From Lacipirellula limnantheis (GTDB lineage: Bacteria; Planctomycetota; Planctomycetia; Pirellulales; Lacipirellulaceae): a DNA stretch of 64,000 nt. A model generated the notes under the pieces. It was not told the DNA's origin, did no database searches, and worked only from the letters and a program-made list of their open reading frames with translations. How positions within the stretch are numbered: the first letter of the stretch is position 1; every line of letters starts with the position of its first letter. Position numbers and translations under genes: made by a program. This document shows positions 63,363-64,000 of the stretch, in pieces. The stretch spans positions 2,552,885-2,616,884 of the forward strand of contig NZ_CP036339.1 in NCBI RefSeq assembly GCF_007746075.1. Reading direction: 5' to 3'.

Positions 63363-64000
63363 CTAGCGGGAGTTCTCCGCGGGCGCTGGCTCTTGCGCGG
63401 GCGGCGTAGGTTCAGGCTCAATCGCAACGTCAAACCGACCAGTGGAGTTCGCAAAGCCGCGGGGCATCGCCGCGGTATTGAATTCGGCGACGAGCTCGCC
63501 AGCGCCGTTGACGGCTATCAGGCCGGCGGTTTCTTTGGGCAGCCGCTCGTTGATTTGCACGGCGACGGCTTCAGCGAGCGCGGCCCCGCCGTATCGCATG
63601 CGCGCGATCACGTCGTAACACACTGCGTTGCGAATGAACAGTTCGCCGACGCCCGTGCCAGAGATCGCGCAGGTCTCGTTGTCCGCGTAGGTCCCGGCGC
63701 CGATGATGGGCGAATCGCCGACGCGGCCGAACCTCTTCATCGACAGACCCCCCGTCGACGTTCCGGCGGCCAGGTTGCCGTGCGTGTCGAGGGCGACGCA
63801 GCCCACGGTGCCATAGTGGTCGGGGCGGAGGTCGACGGAAACTTTTTTGCCGTCGCCGGTTGATTTCCGTTGTTGGCTGTCCGCGGCGTCGGCTTTGGCC
63901 TTTTCAAACTCGCGCCTGGTTTCGTCGGTCCAAAAGTATTCCGGCGCGACGAGCTCGACGCCGCTTTCTCGCGCGAATCTGTCAACGCCCTCGCCCGCAA
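63363..64000 (-). CDS. Isoaspartyl peptidase / L-asparaginase, Ntn hydrolase (truncated by window edge)
   Basis: About 212 C-terminal residues are visible; the frame is open past 64000, so the gene starts outside. The fragment has FARESGVELVAPEYFWT, then YGTVGCVALD, and HGNLAAGTSTGG with the autocatalytic Thr that becomes the N-terminal nucleophile. VGDSPIIGAGTYAD follows. This family hydrolyses isoaspartyl peptides or asparagine after self-cleavage. The extra length between the two chains is normal. Confidence 0.88.
   Translation of the reverse strand, partial: AGEGVDRFARESGVELVAPEYFWTDETRREFEKAKADAADSQQRKSTGDGKKVSVDLRPDHYGTVGCVALDTHGNLAAGTSTGGLSMKRFGRVGDSPIIGAGTYADNETCAISGTGVGELFIRNAVCYDVIARMRYGGAALAEAVAVQINERLPKETAGLIAVNGAGELVAEFNTAAMPRGFANSTGRFDVAIEPEPTPPAQEPAPAENSR

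Overview
This window looks like chromosomal DNA of a high-GC planctomycete, probably order Pirellulales. The evidence is a DUF1559 pilin-like protein followed by its small carboxypeptidase-regulatory-like lipoprotein, several PEP-CTERM exported proteins, a sulfatase, a Hanks-type Ser/Thr kinase, the small 'RFSLR-x-ML' membrane protein family, and planctomycete-style tyrosine integrase and DUF3987 genes. No rRNA is present, so the placement rests on gene content only.

Positions 1-41,300 and 60,927-64,000 are ordinary core chromosome. From the left they hold a truncated transglutaminase-like end; a two-gene arginine-to-proline module (an ArgZ-type arginine dihydrolase and a TIGR00300 ornithine cyclodeaminase, separate genes here but one fused protein in cyanobacteria); adenine deaminase followed by a yeast-FCY1-like cytosine deaminase; a GspF-like protein; ispG, pgsA and rimO; exported PEP-CTERM and DUF1559 proteins; a sulfatase; a degenerate ImmA/IrrE-like protein; an HTH-EIIA(Ntr) gene with a receiver-like partner; a Ser/Thr kinase; hemL, tsaB, yidC (with an embedded PDZ domain) and mnmE; an M28 peptidase with two PDZ domains; a DUF971 protein; and tRNA-Leu and tRNA-Lys. 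To the right of the island are a c-type cytochrome, an ICMT-like methyltransferase and a truncated isoaspartyl peptidase. Many intergenic gaps carry imperfect palindromic repeats of at least three families.

The main discovery is a genomic island of about 19.5 kb inserted in the 3' end of tRNA-Lys. A 21-bp direct repeat of the tRNA 3' end bounds it (attL 41436-41456, attR 60906-60926). At the left end lie a tyrosine integrase, a DUF3987 P-loop protein and a small excisionase-like HTH protein. The cargo is a compact type II-C CRISPR-Cas locus: a seven-repeat array, cas2, cas1 and a 1061-aa Cas9 with all nuclease residues. A tracrRNA gene divergent from cas9 has a near-consensus promoter starting exactly at the anti-repeat, and a strong intrinsic terminator. 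cas1 is broken by one in-frame TAA, so the locus probably still interferes but no longer adapts. The rest of the island holds a complete IS3-family element with a 4-bp target duplication and a tandemly duplicated cassette of small membrane and PEP-CTERM proteins.

The integrase gene reads out through attL into the antisense strand of tRNA-Lys. The sequence left behind at attR continues the same reading frame through the same 21 bp for another 65 residues and looks like a normal planctomycete integrase C-terminus. The integrase gene therefore spans attP, and integration exchanges its tail: about 502 aa in the excised circle from the chosen start, 437 aa when integrated.
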